Shown: one piece after another, positions 7,774-15,552 of the stretch
Layout: the number at the start of each line of letters is the position of its first letter
Numbering within the stretch: position 1 is the first letter of the stretch
Assembly (NCBI GenBank): GCA_041306005.1
Contig: JBFYKJ010000084.1
Span: 1-24,454, forward strand
DNA: 24,454 nucleotides
Direction of reading: 5' to 3'
DNA from: JBFYKJ01 sp041306005
GTDB taxonomy: Archaea > Altiarchaeota > Altiarchaeia > JAFGQM01
Made by a program: the position numbers and the translations under genes
The notes under the pieces: generated by a model
What the model was told of the DNA's origin: nothing
The model's database searches: none
The model's input: the letters and a program-made list of their open reading frames with translations, nothing else

Positions 7774-7824
7774 TTTGCGGGTGCGCGGCGGCCCTGAAAG
7801 CGCCTCGGCGCTGGGCGGCTGGCG

Positions 7825-7833
7825 GATATTTAA
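7825..7833 (-). promoter_or_regulatory. Probable TATA box of the helical-repeat gene
   Basis: On the minus strand TTAAATAT is read from 7833 to 7825, about 55 nt before the ATG at 7773. A second candidate, TTTAATAC, lies at about 7841-7849. The rest of the spacer is GC-rich and shows no Shine-Dalgarno. Confidence 0.4.
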
Positions 7834-7896
7834 GGCAATAGTGTATTAAAGCGCGCGACGCCTATGTCATTCGCTGCCGAACGGGCCAGACAGCGC

Positions 7897-9759
7897 CTAT
7901 TCCAAATCCTTCGGGCACAGCACGTCCTTCCCGTGCTTCCTCTTCGCGTTAAGGAGCCTCACCCTCTGCTGGTGGATGTGCTGGTAAAAGACGCCCGGTA
8001 TGTGCTCCTCGCCCTTGTAGATGGCCTCCATCCTGTCGAGGCGCTCGATCTGGCGCGAAATCCTTATGCAGAACTGCTTGTCATACTCCTCAAGCGTGTA
8101 GTCCTTGCCCATGTAGGTTTTGAAGAGCGCCTTCACGTCCTCGTACTTGGGTATCAGCCCTATAGGCGTCTCTATCGCCTCGAACTCGTTGTGCACCCGG
8201 CCCTCCATCCACATGAGCCAGACTTTTTTGTCAAGGCGCGTGTTGAGGAACTTGCCGCAGTCGCGGAGGAAGTAGTTCGTGGTGAATATTATCGGGACCT
8301 TGTCAAGGTCGTCGCCGAACTTCAAATGCTTCCTTAGGTACACCCCAAATGGTATCACCAAAAAGTCAAGATTCGCCATCGGGTCGTGCCTGAGAACGCC
8401 CTCCGCACCGAGTGTCGCGGTCGTAGTCTCAGACTCGAGTATCCCACCCGCGAAGACGCCGTGCGCCCAGCTGAGGGATTGGCACACAGGCGGCGATGTG
8501 TCCGGGTCCCTGCCGCCGTATATGATCCCATCGACCGGGACGCCCTTCGGGTTGTCGAGTTCGGGGTCCACGTTAGAAAGCTCCTTTAATCTAATGGTAT
8601 ATCGGGCATTCTTGTGAGCCGGAAGAATGTCTTTCCCGCCCTCGTCCTTCATCCCCTTGTGCCACTTGCCGGCGTAGTTGTCCCCGTCTTCGGGGAGCTC
8701 CTGCCCCATGCCGAGCCAGTAGGGCGTCCCGTCCTTGACAAGGACGTTTGAGAATATCACTTCCCGCGGCGTGGTGATGGCCTTGTGGATGACAGGGTCG
8801 TCGCCCGCGCTGACGTCCTGGATTATGCCGAATATGCCCTGCTCCACATTAGCCGCTCGGCAGGCGCCTTCGTCATCCTTCTTCAGGTACGCGATGTCAT
8901 CGCCTATTATGCTCTGGCCCGAGACCATCGCGGTGGATGTTTTTCCGCAGGCGGACGGGTATGCACCCGTGAAGTAGGTCACCCTGCCATTTTTGTTCTG
9001 GGGATGCACCCCCATGACGAACATGTGCTCGCAGAGCCAGTCCTCGCGGGAAGCCTTTGATATGGCGAGCCGCAATGCCAGCTTCTTGAGCCCCACGCTA
9101 TTGCCCGCATACTGGTTGTTTATCGTGAAGACCCTCTCGTCCTCGAGGTCCATGTATATCCTTCGTTTGTCCAGGTTCTTTGAAACCCCGTTCTCCAGTT
9201 CCCCCGCCGAGTGGATGAAATGGAAGAAGTCAGAAGACCCACCCAGCCGCTTGAATTCCTCGTAGCCCGGGCGGTAGAGCATGTCCTCGCTGTGGACCAC
9301 ATACGTCGAATCTGTCATCTGCATCGCGGGGATGGAGAACTCGGAGTTGTTCGGGCCGAGGCAGTAGAACTTTATCATCATCTCCTTGCCCCTCATTATG
9401 CCGTCGAGGAGGCCGCGGACCTCGGTAAGCCCCTCGTCCCGGTCTATCGTGTTGATATGCTTGGAGATAGTCTTGCCCTTTGGGACCATTATCCTTGTGT
9501 TCTTCGTGTCGCGGGCAAGGTCCTTTGACGCGTCGAAGTGTATGGTATGGCCCGGGGTATTGAGAGCCTTCTCTTCGCCACGCTCAAGCGATGCCTTTCT
9601 CACATACTCGCTGTCCTCCTTCGAATCCGTGAGGACCTTGACCCTCGCGGGCTTGCACAGCTTGATGTACTCCTCCGCAATCTTCATGACCTTCTCGTTC
9701 TTCAGCGCCTCGAGCTTCGCTAGGTTGTTAGCGTCCAGGACAGACTTGTCAACGTCCAT
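7897..9759 (-). CDS. pckG: Phosphoenolpyruvate carboxykinase (GTP)
   Basis: 620 residues, the size of GTP-dependent PEPCK. It interconverts oxaloacetate plus GTP with PEP, CO2 and GDP, linking C4 acids to gluconeogenesis. The nucleotide P-loop with the reactive cysteine is GAYPSACGKT at 265-274 (C271), a feature of the GTP class rather than the ATP class. Other family stretches are GPNNSEFSIPAMQMTDS near 150, IIGDDIAYLKKD near 290, GVPVDGIIYGGRDPDT near 430, and NTRLDKKVWLMWMEGRVHNE further on. In archaea this enzyme is common in heterotrophs. A TATA box (TTTTTATA complement, 9791-9798) gives a leader of about 10 nt. The gene stands alone between two minus-strand genes with their own spacers. 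Confidence 0.96.
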   Translation of the reverse strand: MDVDKSVLDANNLAKLEALKNEKVMKIAEEYIKLCKPARVKVLTDSKEDSEYVRKASLERGEEKALNTPGHTIHFDASKDLARDTKNTRIMVPKGKTISKHINTIDRDEGLTEVRGLLDGIMRGKEMMIKFYCLGPNNSEFSIPAMQMTDSTYVVHSEDMLYRPGYEEFKRLGGSSDFFHFIHSAGELENGVSKNLDKRRIYMDLEDERVFTINNQYAGNSVGLKKLALRLAISKASREDWLCEHMFVMGVHPQNKNGRVTYFTGAYPSACGKTSTAMVSGQSIIGDDIAYLKKDDEGACRAANVEQGIFGIIQDVSAGDDPVIHKAITTPREVIFSNVLVKDGTPYWLGMGQELPEDGDNYAGKWHKGMKDEGGKDILPAHKNARYTIRLKELSNVDPELDNPKGVPVDGIIYGGRDPDTSPPVCQSLSWAHGVFAGGILESETTTATLGAEGVLRHDPMANLDFLVIPFGVYLRKHLKFGDDLDKVPIIFTTNYFLRDCGKFLNTRLDKKVWLMWMEGRVHNEFEAIETPIGLIPKYEDVKALFKTYMGKDYTLEEYDKQFCIRISRQIERLDRMEAIYKGEEHIPGVFYQHIHQQRVRLLNAKRKHGKDVLCPKDLE

Positions 9760-9790
9760 ATAGAATCAAGGTTTAATTATGGAAGTCAGT

Positions 9791-9798
9791 TATAAAAA
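9791..9798 (-). promoter_or_regulatory. TATA box of pckG
   Basis: TTTTTATA on the minus strand starts 39 nt before the ATG at 9759. A second A/T stretch (ATAATTAAAC) lies closer. A short leader of roughly 10 nt without Shine-Dalgarno is predicted. Confidence 0.55.
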
Positions 9799-9852
9799 CT
9801 ATTTTTCCGGGTTTAAAGGTGAAAGCGTCGCCCCGGAATCGGTTGGATTAAA

Positions 9853-10449
9853 TCACGGCGGGGATTGCTTGGCACTAGCCGGCCGCCCCTCCAAGGCCCC
9901 GGAATCGACCTCGAAGATTTCGTGTATATCATCGCGCTGTGTCGCGAAGAGGTGCGAACACGATGCGGGCGCCTTCCTGCAGATGTTGCATTTCTTGGGG
10001 GTGAGATCCTCCTCATCCACTGAGCCGTCCTCGTCATAGTGGAAAAGCCTGCCCTCGTGCCAGGTGACCGGGAAGAGGCGGCAAATGGCCGGGACTATGC
10101 CCTTGGGCAGGCCCTGCCTGAAAGACAGCATGTAAAGGACGCAGCCCTTGCCCTCGGGGTTGTGGAACCTGCAGTAGCCGTCCTCGCGGCGGGCGCTCTC
10201 GGCGTATGCGCCCCCGGGGTAGTCCGGGTCAGCGACGAAGTCGCCGTCGATACACGACTCGAGGGGCACGCCCGTCAGGGCCTCTATCTTGCCGCGGTGC
10301 TCCAGCATCAAGTCGTGCGCCGCCTTGTCCACCTCGCAGGAGCCGTTGCAGCAGAGGTCCTCGCAGTCTGTGCCGAAACAGCCGCGCTCGTCGAACCCCG
10401 GAGTATTGAACAGCTTCTCCGATACAGATTTTATTGGTATTTTAGCCAT
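9853..10449 (-). CDS. YkgJ-type Cys-cluster protein (CxxxxCxxxCC family)
   Basis: 198 residues from ATG 10449 (MAKIPIKSVSEK). A GTG nine codons upstream (10476) is an alternative start. The N-terminal cluster C24-x4-C29-x3-C33-C34-x3-C38 resembles the YkgJ/UPF0153 zinc- or iron-cluster family, and later cysteines follow in DGYCRF, KGCVLYML, AICRLFP and CNICRKAPASC. About a dozen cysteines in such a small protein imply a metal or Fe-S site. The biochemical role of this family is not established. It is divergent from the HAD gene at 10577 and lies upstream of pckG on the same strand, 93 nt away with a separate pckG promoter. Confidence 0.75.
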   Translation of the reverse strand: MAKIPIKSVSEKLFNTPGFDERGCFGTDCEDLCCNGSCEVDKAAHDLMLEHRGKIEALTGVPLESCIDGDFVADPDYPGGAYAESARREDGYCRFHNPEGKGCVLYMLSFRQGLPKGIVPAICRLFPVTWHEGRLFHYDEDGSVDEEDLTPKKCNICRKAPASCSHLFATQRDDIHEIFEVDSGALEGRPASAKQSPP

Positions 10450-10546
10450 ATTGTCGTCTAGCCTGCCTGGCGACACAGGACAGCCTAAAGAAAACGGAGT
10501 GTATTAGACACGCTAAGAATAAATATGCCGCTCGGGCCGGGGAACG

Positions 10547-10554
10547 ATTTATCT
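10547..10554 (+). promoter_or_regulatory. TATA box of the HAD hydrolase gene
   Basis: ATTTATCT starts exactly 30 nt before the ATG at 10577, again the leaderless arrangement. Confidence 0.55.
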
Positions 10555-10576
10555 TAGCGGCGATGCTATCTTCCAC

Positions 10577-11344
10577 ATGGCCTCAGAGGCGATAAAGGGC
10601 TACATCTTCGACCTGGACGGGGTCGTGTGGGACGGGGACCGGAGGATACCCCACGCCGTCGAGAGGGTGAACGAGCTGATAGCCTCCGGCAGGAAGGTCA
10701 TCTTCCTGACGAACAACTCCATGAGGTCGAGGAACACGTATGTGAAGAGGCTTAAGGACTTCGGGATAAGCACGTCTAAGGAGCACATACTCATCTCGTC
10801 CTACGCCGCCGGCCTGTATATCCAGGGGAAGAGCGGCCCGTCGAGGGTATACGCCCTCGGCACCGACGACATGAAGGACGAGCTCCGCGAGGCGGGGCAT
10901 GCGATAGCCGAGGAAGGCGCGAAATACGTCGTGGCGGGCCTTGACAAGACGGTGGATTATGATAAGATGTCTGCTGCGCTCTCGAATATCCTTGGCGGCG
11001 CGGAGCTCATAGCCTGCGCGCCGGACACGACCTACCTTGACAACGGGAAGATAAAGCTGGGCAGCGGCGCGATAGTCAAGGCCCTTGAGGCCGCGGGGGG
11101 GAAGAAAGCGACGCTGATTGGAAAGCCCAGCCCCGTGATAATGGAGATCGCCAAGAGGATGATGGGATTAAAGCCGGGCGAATGCATGGCCGTGGGGGAC
11201 AAGCTCAATACGGAGATACTCGCCGGCAAGCGGGAGGGCATGAAGACCGCGCTCGTATTGACCGGGGAGACAAGCCTCGAAGAGGCAAAGAAGTCGGACA
11301 TAAAGCCGGATTACATAATCAGGGACTTGAGGGAGCTGCCGTAA
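10577..11344 (+). CDS. HAD-superfamily IIA phosphatase (NagD/phosphoglycolate phosphatase-like)
   Basis: 255 residues, typical of HAD subfamily IIA. Motif I is FDLDGVVWDG with nucleophile D12 and acid/base D14; motif II is IFLTNNS; the C-terminal Lys region is LIGKPSPVIMEI; motif IV is VGDKLNTEILAGKREG, the G-D-x-L-x-T-[DE] form of the NagD group. The cap between motifs II and III is of the C2 type. Substrates in this group include phosphoglycolate, glycerol phosphate and nucleotide monophosphates; the sequence does not tell which. It is convergent with purF. Confidence 0.88.
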   Translation: MASEAIKGYIFDLDGVVWDGDRRIPHAVERVNELIASGRKVIFLTNNSMRSRNTYVKRLKDFGISTSKEHILISSYAAGLYIQGKSGPSRVYALGTDDMKDELREAGHAIAEEGAKYVVAGLDKTVDYDKMSAALSNILGGAELIACAPDTTYLDNGKIKLGSGAIVKALEAAGGKKATLIGKPSPVIMEIAKRMMGLKPGECMAVGDKLNTEILAGKREGMKTALVLTGETSLEEAKKSDIKPDYIIRDLRELP

Positions 11345-11398
11345 GGCTTGAAGGGGGTGCAGTAAGGCTTCGGATGGCCGGTTAAAGTAAGAAATCGG

Positions 11399-12940
11399 TT
11401 ACTTCTTGCCCTTCCCGCCTGCTGTCGGCACTGATTCGGGCTTCATCGCCGTCTTGGCCTCCGCGGCTTTGGCCGGGGCTTTTTCCTCCGACACCTTCAA
11501 CTGCCTGCCCCCCTTGGCCGGCTCGGCTACTTTGCCAACCCCAAGCTCGGTCAGCTTCGTCTGCTTGGCCTTCAGCTCGGCAAGCTCGGTCGGGTAGTCC
11601 TCGTTGACGCACGCCAGGCACATGCTCTTTTTCGGCATGCCTATCGATTCAACAAGGCGGTCGATGGTGTTGTAAGCCAGCGAGTCCACGCCTATGAACT
11701 CGGCTATCTCCTTTACAGTCTTTTCCACGGCTATGAACTGCTTGTACTGCTGCATGTCCACGCCGTAGAAGCACGGCGCTATTATCGGCGGGCAGGATAT
11801 GCGCAGGTGTATCTTCTTTGCGCCCGCGGCGCGTATGAGGGAGACTATCTGCCTCATAGTCGTGCCCCGCACTATCGAGTCGTCGACGAGCACTATGTCC
11901 CGGCCGCGTATCTCCTCCTCGATGGGTATCAGCTTGGACCTCACCGCAAAGTCGCGGCTCTCCTGCGACGGCATGATGAAGCTTCGCCCCGCGTATCTGT
12001 TCCTTAGAAGGACCTCGGTGTAGGGTATGCCGCTCTCCTCGGAATAGCCTATCGCCGCGGCCACGCCGGAGTATGGCACCGCGGAAACCACATCGGCCTT
12101 CACCGGGAAGTCCTTTGCAAGCGACCTGCCGAGCTTTTTCCTCGCACCGTATACGGACGTCCCGTTGATAGTGGAGTCCGGGCGGGCGAAATATACGTAC
12201 TCGAACATGCAATGGGCGTGGCGGGTTATCGTGCCCGCCTTTTCTGATTGGACCCCGTCTGCGCTGACCTTCACTATCTCGCCGGGCCGGATGTCCCGGA
12301 CTAGCTTCATCTGGAGGGCGCCGAACGCGCAGTCCTCGGAGGCGAACGCATATCCTCCGGGCAGGTCGCACATCATGAGCGGGCGGATGCCGAACGGGTC
12401 CCTGACTGCATAAAGGGCGTCGGGCGTCATTATCAACAGCGAGTACGAGCCGTCCAGGTACCTCACCATGTTCTTGATGGCCTGCATGAAGTCGCCGGTC
12501 TTGACGTATTCGTTGACCAGTATCTTCGATATGACCTCGGTGTCGGTGGAAGACTCGAATGTGTGGCCCCTCTCGGTCAGTCGGTCGCGAAGGGTCCAGA
12601 AATTGACGAGGTTGCCGTTGTGCGCAAGCGCAAGCTGGATGTTCGCGCCCTTGGCGACTATCGGCTGGGCGTTCTGCATCTTGCTCTCGCCGGTGGTGGA
12701 ATACCGGACATGCCCTATCCCTATGTTGCCCTTGAGCTTGGAAACGGCTTCCTCGTCAAAGACGCGGCTCACCATCCCCATGCCCTTGACAAGGTCGATC
12801 TCGCGCCCGTCGGAGACCGCAACGCCGCAGGACTCCTGGCCGCGGTGCTGGAGGGCGGAAAGCCCGACGACGACGCTGGCGGCGCAGTCGGACCTGCAGA
12901 ACATTCCGAATACGCCGCATTCCTCTTTTGGACCGAACAT
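11399..12940 (-). CDS. purF: Amidophosphoribosyltransferase (glutamine PRPP amidotransferase)
   Basis: 513 residues. It makes 5-phosphoribosylamine from PRPP and glutamine, the first step of purine synthesis. The N-terminal Ntn glutaminase is preceded by a seven-residue propeptide (MFGPKEE) that would be removed to expose C8 of CGVFG; ALQHRGQES follows. The PRTase motif IVLVDDSIVRGTT lies near 348-360. Cysteines matching the Fe-S ligands of the B. subtilis type are visible: HCMFEYVYF, a Cys in the ISCPPIIAPCFYG region, and CLAC at 441-444. The last 40 or so residues are a Lys/Ala-rich tail absent from the usual family length. A TATA-like TTTTAAGA begins 35 nt upstream of the start. Confidence 0.96.
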   Translation of the reverse strand: MFGPKEECGVFGMFCRSDCAASVVVGLSALQHRGQESCGVAVSDGREIDLVKGMGMVSRVFDEEAVSKLKGNIGIGHVRYSTTGESKMQNAQPIVAKGANIQLALAHNGNLVNFWTLRDRLTERGHTFESSTDTEVISKILVNEYVKTGDFMQAIKNMVRYLDGSYSLLIMTPDALYAVRDPFGIRPLMMCDLPGGYAFASEDCAFGALQMKLVRDIRPGEIVKVSADGVQSEKAGTITRHAHCMFEYVYFARPDSTINGTSVYGARKKLGRSLAKDFPVKADVVSAVPYSGVAAAIGYSEESGIPYTEVLLRNRYAGRSFIMPSQESRDFAVRSKLIPIEEEIRGRDIVLVDDSIVRGTTMRQIVSLIRAAGAKKIHLRISCPPIIAPCFYGVDMQQYKQFIAVEKTVKEIAEFIGVDSLAYNTIDRLVESIGMPKKSMCLACVNEDYPTELAELKAKQTKLTELGVGKVAEPAKGGRQLKVSEEKAPAKAAEAKTAMKPESVPTAGGKGKK

Positions 12941-12967
12941 TTTAGGGAGAGAACCCCTTGTGGGGGG

Positions 12968-12976
12968 TCTTAAAAG
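12968..12976 (-). promoter_or_regulatory. TATA box of purF
   Basis: CTTTTAAGA on the minus strand lies 28-36 nt before the ATG at 12940, predicting a leader of a few nucleotides only. Confidence 0.5.
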
Positions 12977-13018
12977 CGCGAGAGGAGTTCCAGAAGGCGC
13001 GAGGCCTGCTCTGGGAGG

Positions 13019-13047
13019 TTATATATAGACGGGGGAAAGATATAAAC
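13019..13047 (+). promoter_or_regulatory. Two TATA boxes in the purF-glyA intergenic region
   Basis: TTATATATAG (13019-13028) and GATATAAAC (13039-13047) are strong TATA-like sequences on the plus strand. Both are too far from the glyA ATG (13159) to be its closest promoter; they would start transcripts near 13049 and 13069, at the edge of the GC-rich hairpin region. Confidence 0.45.
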
Positions 13048-13048
13048 G

Positions 13049-13104
13049 CGCCCGTGTCCCCCGAAGCGGGGCCCGCACAAGCCGGGGGCCCCAAGCGGCT
13101 TTTT
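13049..13104 (+). ncRNA. Candidate small RNA or attenuator upstream of glyA
   Basis: A GC-rich block about 30 nt after a strong TATA box. GGGGCCC (13068-13074) and GGGCCCC (13086-13092) form a 7-bp all-GC stem with an 11-nt loop, followed by AAGCGGC and T5 (13100-13104). An alternative small hairpin, CCCCG-AAG-CGGGG, shares its right arm with that stem, so two mutually exclusive folds exist. This could be a short independent RNA ending at the T-run, or an attenuator in a long glyA leader. No known riboswitch class is recognised. Confidence 0.35.
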
Positions 13105-13144
13105 CTCCGCCGCGGCATAAATTTGGGGGCTTGATTCCGTATTT

Positions 13145-13151
13145 TGGAAGG
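13145..13151 (+). promoter_or_regulatory. Shine-Dalgarno of glyA
   Basis: GGAAGGT-like sequence (TGGAAGGT around 13144-13151) sits about 8 nt before ATG 13159 and decides that start over the in-frame TTG at 13144. The TATA-like CATAAATTT at 13116-13124 would give a leader of roughly 13-15 nt. Confidence 0.5.
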
Positions 13152-13158
13152 TTTAAAG

Positions 13159-14475
13159 ATGGTCAACTCAGACGTGAAGGGAGACGTCCCAAAGGGCACG
13201 AAAGAGGCTTATGAAAAGATTAAGTACTGGCTCCGGCGGGATACCCTATGGCGCAGGGACTGCATAAACCTGATAGCGAGCGAGAACGTCGTCAGCCCGG
13301 CGGTGAAGGCCGCGCTGTGCAGCGACGTGGAGGGAAGATACGCCGAGGGCTGGCCAGGGAAGAGGTTCTACCAGGGGACCTGGATGTTCGACGAGATAGA
13401 GATAGTCGGGCAGGAGCTGTGCAAGAGGCTGTTCTCGTGCGATAATGCCGATCTGTCGCCCGTTTCGGGCGTCGTCGCGAACCTTGCGACGCTCATGTCG
13501 CTGACAAAGCACGGGGACACGATAATGAGTTTGTCTCTCCAGCACGGGGCGCACATCAGCCAGACGAATATCTCCGCCGCCGGCGTCCTCGGCCTGCAGT
13601 CAAGGTTTCTTTCGTTTGACGTCGAGGCGATGAACGTCGACACCGAGAAGGCGAAGAAGGAGATAATCGAGAACAAGCCCAAGGTGGTCATCGTGGCGGG
13701 GTCCGTGTATCTCTTCCCCCACCCGGTGGCGGAGCTGAAAGAGGCGTGCAACGAAGTGGGCGCCAGGATGATGTACGACGGGGCGCACGTCGCGGGGCTC
13801 ATTGCGGGAAAGGCGTTCCCGAACCCCCTCAAGGAGGGCTGCGACGTCGTGACCTTCTCTACCCACAAGACCTTCCCCGGCCCGCAAGGCGGGATGATGC
13901 TATACAACGACGCGATAGGCGAGGATCTGAAGAAGAAGCTGAAGAACGCGACTTTCCCGAAGCTCATGTCCAGCCACCATTTGCACCACGTCGTGGGCAA
14001 GGCTATAGCGGCGGCCGAGATGCTGGAATTCGGCGAGGCGTACGCGAAGCAGACGGTGGCTAACGCTAAGACCCTTGCCGCTGCGCTCTATGGCGAGGGG
14101 ATTGAGATCCTCGGGAAGAAGAACGGTTTCACGCGGAGCCACCAGGTGCTCCTCGACGTGAGGGAATTCGGCGGCGGGACGAAAGTCGTCGAGGCCCTGG
14201 AGAAGGCGAACATCATCGCGAGCAAGCAGATGCTTCCCGATGACGACAACCCGCACAACCCATCGGGGATAAGGATAGGGACGCAGGAGCTGACGCACCT
14301 CGGGATGAAGGAGAGGGAGATGGACGAGGTGGCGTCGTTCATAAAGCGGATAGCCGGCGGGGAAGACCCGGAGCAGGTGAAGCTGGACGCCGTCAAGCTG
14401 AAGCAGAAGTTCAACACCGTGCAGTACTGCTTTGAGCCGGGCGAGGCGTATGACTACTTGGATAAATTCTTCTGA
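13159..14475 (+). CDS. glyA: Serine hydroxymethyltransferase
   Basis: 438 residues from ATG 13159. It converts serine and a folate or pterin C1 carrier to glycine and the methylene form, using PLP. Family motifs are INLIASENVVSP near residue 40, RYAEGWPGKRFYQG near 65, YDGAHVAGLIAG near 205 and the PLP-lysine motif STHKTFPGPQGG with K237. The final residues (FEPGEAYDYLDKFF) are intact. The AMMECR1 gene begins 2 nt after its stop codon, so the two are co-transcribed. Whether the C1 carrier is tetrahydrofolate or a methanopterin cannot be read from the sequence. Confidence 0.96.
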   Translation: MVNSDVKGDVPKGTKEAYEKIKYWLRRDTLWRRDCINLIASENVVSPAVKAALCSDVEGRYAEGWPGKRFYQGTWMFDEIEIVGQELCKRLFSCDNADLSPVSGVVANLATLMSLTKHGDTIMSLSLQHGAHISQTNISAAGVLGLQSRFLSFDVEAMNVDTEKAKKEIIENKPKVVIVAGSVYLFPHPVAELKEACNEVGARMMYDGAHVAGLIAGKAFPNPLKEGCDVVTFSTHKTFPGPQGGMMLYNDAIGEDLKKKLKNATFPKLMSSHHLHHVVGKAIAAAEMLEFGEAYAKQTVANAKTLAAALYGEGIEILGKKNGFTRSHQVLLDVREFGGGTKVVEALEKANIIASKQMLPDDDNPHNPSGIRIGTQELTHLGMKEREMDEVASFIKRIAGGEDPEQVKLDAVKLKQKFNTVQYCFEPGEAYDYLDKFF

Positions 14476-14477
14476 AG

Positions 14478-15107
14478 ATGCCTGCAAAGACCAAAGTGAC
14501 CAAGGGCCTGACCGAAGAGGAAGGGGAGAAGGCAGTGGATATCGCCAGGAAGACCGTTGACTTCTACGTTTCTGAAGGCGACCGGTACGAGCCGAAAGAC
14601 GTTCCCAAGAAGTTCAAGGAGAAGATGGGCGTGTTTGTGACGCTTGAAAAACAGCCCGGGAACGACCTTCGCGGGTGCATCGGGTATCCGGAACCGATAG
14701 CGCCGCTGATAGACGCGCTCATCGATTCAGCCATCTCCGCGGCCAGCCGGGACCCGAGGTTTCGGCCCGTGAGGGAGAGCGAGCTGTCGCATCTGACAGT
14801 AGAGGTCTCGGTCCTGACGCCGCCCGAGAAGATAATCGTAAAGAAGCCCGAAGAGTACGTCAAGAAGATTAAGGTCGGCAGGGACGGGCTCATCGTGAAG
14901 CGGGGCTGGTACTCCGGCCTGCTCCTGCCGCAGGTGCCCGTTGAGTGGGGCTGGGACGAGAAAGAGTTCTTGTCGCAGACCTGCCATAAGGCGGGCCTGC
15001 CTCCGGACGCGTGGAGGGACAAGGGCACGGAGGTGCAGTCCTTCCAGGGGCAGGTCTGGTGCGAGGAAGAGCCGAAGGGCAAGATAGTGAGAAAGGAGCT
15101 GAAGTAG
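14478..15107 (+). CDS. AMMECR1-domain protein
   Basis: 209 residues with the family hallmark LRGCIGYPEP at 64-73, a buried, almost invariant motif, followed by AAxxDPRFRPV and LTVEVSVLTPPE. Near the C-terminus is GLLLPQVPVEWGWDEKEFLSQTCHKAG, also typical. AMMECR1 proteins are conserved from archaea to humans, with no settled biochemical function in prokaryotes. The gene starts two bases after the glyA stop without its own promoter, so it is translated from the glyA message, possibly by coupling. Confidence 0.94.
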   Translation: MPAKTKVTKGLTEEEGEKAVDIARKTVDFYVSEGDRYEPKDVPKKFKEKMGVFVTLEKQPGNDLRGCIGYPEPIAPLIDALIDSAISAASRDPRFRPVRESELSHLTVEVSVLTPPEKIIVKKPEEYVKKIKVGRDGLIVKRGWYSGLLLPQVPVEWGWDEKEFLSQTCHKAGLPPDAWRDKGTEVQSFQGQVWCEEEPKGKIVRKELK

Positions 15108-15122
15108 TTCTGGGAGGCGAGA

Positions 15123-15524
15123 TCAAACCATCAAATGCGGGTTCTCTTCTATCGCCCTTACGTATTGTTTATACAACACATCCACCGACTTTGAGTCTAT
15201 CCTCTTCCCGAAGCACTCGTGCGGCACGAGCGCGCCGCTGAAGGTCTTTGGCACGTGCATGAGCTCGTGGATGAGCGTCTTGTCCTGCTCTTCCAAAGAC
15301 ATCCTGTCGAATTTCTCGGAAACGGCTTCTATTATATAATATGCTTCTAGGAAGAGCGCCTGCTGCCAAATCCGGGGCAGGCCCCAGATGCGGGCGAGGG
15401 CGCGCGTCTTCGCGCCCGTTGACCTCATGCAGATTATGTGCTTCCCGCTGACGTGGCGAAGGTCGAGGGCAAGGACTATCGCCTTCACCCTCTTGTCGAT
15501 GTCAGGGGCAAGTTCGGTTTCCAT
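15123..15524 (-). CDS. Putative HEXXH metallopeptidase
   Basis: 133 residues. The zinc motif HELMH is at 86-90 (catalytic E87), followed by VPKTFSGALVPHE, where H102 is a candidate third ligand. The N-terminal part contains a strand ICMRSTGAKTRALARIWGLPRIWQQAL. This matches the small archaeal and phage 'putative metallopeptidase' group, in which a HxxPKTFSGAL-like segment follows the zinc motif; their substrates are unknown. The gene is convergent with AMMECR1 and lies just upstream of, but oppositely oriented to, no other metabolic gene; thiC on the same strand ends 28 nt before its ATG region, so it may be read through from thiC. Confidence 0.78.
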   Translation of the reverse strand: METELAPDIDKRVKAIVLALDLRHVSGKHIICMRSTGAKTRALARIWGLPRIWQQALFLEAYYIIEAVSEKFDRMSLEEQDKTLIHELMHVPKTFSGALVPHECFGKRIDSKSVDVLYKQYVRAIEENPHLMV

Positions 15525-15552
15525 CTGAAAAAGGATTATGAGATTAATAGGG

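Noticed and set aside
6895..7849. Plus-strand frames of 87-200 residues opposite the helical-repeat gene
   Set aside because: They are antisense shadows of the repetitive, GC-rich minus-strand gene, rich in Arg/Pro/Ser and without motifs.
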